A DNA stretch of 64,000 nt from Ixodes scapularis (taxonomy: Eukaryota; Arthropoda; Arachnida; Ixodida; Ixodidae): NCBI RefSeq assembly GCF_016920785.2, contig NW_024609837.1, forward strand, positions 43,526,745-43,590,744. Direction: 5' to 3'. The notes under the pieces were generated by a model. That model had not been told where the DNA came from and ran no database searches. It was given only the letters and a program-made list of their open reading frames with translations. The position numbers and the translations under genes were made by a program. Each line of letters begins with the position of its first letter. The stretch's first letter is position 1. This document shows positions 63,000-64,000 of this stretch, piece after piece.

Positions 63000-64000
63000 A
63001 AGAACTTTATTTTTGACGGTGTTGGCAGTGTTGCTTTGAGAGCGCAGTGATTTCAAGCTTTTACAAACACCATCAAACTTGTTGTTTGCAAGGTAATGAC
63101 GTCACAAAGGGGAACCGTAGGAGAGCGCCACTAAAACATCTCGCCGCTAATAGCGCGAGCCTACTGATCTGTGCGTGAGCCCTTGCTGGTAATTACCGGT
63201 GCCACATAAACCATTTAGAAAAAAAAAAGTAGCATCTTTCGTTTATGGTGCGCGAAATCAATAAACGCTTTCTACCTGCCTACCTAACAAACGAAAGCGA
63301 TAAGCTGTAGCACGGTCGCGCAATGCGGGTGGAATGGTACGTGCCGTCAGGTACCTGAGGACGGAGGTGTGACGTGATTGATTCTCATAGCCGTCATGGT
63401 TGGCGTCGTGGGACGTGCGGAAGATGTTTGAGAGCTCTCAAGATTCCCGGACAATGCCCGCAGCCGGCGGCGCTGGGTGCCAAAAGTGTATCTCCACGGA
63501 GCTCGTCTTCTTTGTGCTATCACTGGCTGAACCAGTCACGCAGATCACGGCGCGTTCACTCTGCGTGATTGGTTTAGCTGCGCCGTCACGACACTATAGC
63601 AGTCGTACGTGCACTTCATTGCTAAGCGTCTCATCTACAGCGAGGCACCAGACGCCCATTGAGGCCGTCTGGTGCTTCGCTCTAGATGAGACCCTTAGCG
63701 ATTACTCTAAAGAAACAATTTTTAGTGAAAGAGTCAGTTCTCCTTTTCTTTGCAAGTTCTCCTTTTCTTATATTATATGTTTGCATAACGCTTTACGCGA
63801 AAACGGGCCAACCTCTCCTCTTTTCTCCTTCACGTCATTGGGAGGAGGAGCCAAGGAGCTAAGCGGCGCGGAGGAGAGGTGACGAAACGGTTCCTGCCCT
63901 GAGGCTGAGGTCGCTGTGACTAATGACGTTTAATTAAACCCAGAGACTGGGGTGAGGAAAAAAAAAAAGGAAATTTTTAAGTCGAAGAAAGGAGGTACAG
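63000..64000. other. End of window, no certain gene
   Basis: An open frame from 63400 (+) starts MASWDVRKMFESSQDS. It shows no family motif and runs into a hairpin, so I do not call it a gene. A first exon of a gene beyond the window cannot be excluded. Confidence 0.35.
63621..63699. repeat. 79 bp near-perfect hairpin
   Basis: GTCTCATCTACAGCGAGGCA pairs with TGCTTCGCTCTAGATGAGAC, and CCAGACG with CGTCTGG, with an 11 nt loop. It is the length of a pre-miRNA, but arm mismatches are few. Confidence 0.85.

Overview
The window is eukaryotic nuclear DNA, most likely from a tick or related chelicerate. Two conserved animal genes are split by GT-AG introns of 0.1 to 16 kb. Spliceosomal signals are clear, introns are packed with small DNA transposons and foldback repeats, and a tRNA-Ser-like SINE is present. 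I see no operons, CRISPR arrays or other prokaryotic features. The lineage call is an inference from protein similarity and repeat style.

Positions 483-39172 (+) carry a complete coding sequence for the ceramide transfer protein CERT (CERT1/COL4A3BP family): 12 coding exons and 577 residues. It has an N-terminal PH domain, a PKD-type serine motif, an FFAT-like motif and a C-terminal START domain whose ceramide-contacting residues are all kept. The first visible exon has its own splice acceptor, so a 5' non-coding exon and the promoter probably lie upstream of the window.

Positions 54396-41736 (-) carry a complete PRCC gene (proline-rich nuclear mitotic-checkpoint/splicing-associated protein): 6 coding exons and 360 residues. 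Its last intron uses a GC-AG donor. CERT and PRCC are convergent, with stop codons 2.6 kb apart. A small two-exon gene I do not recognise (142 residues, with its own poly(A) signal) is nested in CERT intron 3, between two inverted-repeat arms.

The rest is mostly transposon-derived. CERT intron 1 holds a three-level nest: a 5.1 kb TTAA-flanked element with a THAP-domain gene, split by a 2.8 kb TTAA-flanked element, which itself holds a 1.7 kb TIR element. A second copy of the 1.7 kb element sits in PRCC intron 5. Other elements include a hAT-like MITE with a perfect 8 bp target duplication, pogo/Tigger-like elements (one with a CENP-B-type DNA-binding fragment), TTAA MITEs and a Penelope-like GIY-YIG relic. 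There are also many long palindromes, the most striking being 510 bp with a 7 nt loop in PRCC intron 1 and 438 bp at 58105-58542. From 54400 to 64000, upstream of PRCC, I find only repeats, hairpins and the retroelement relic.

The two genes have unrelated jobs: CERT moves ceramide from ER to Golgi and PRCC is nuclear. I see no functional link between them. The most notable content is the transposon architecture and the nested gene.
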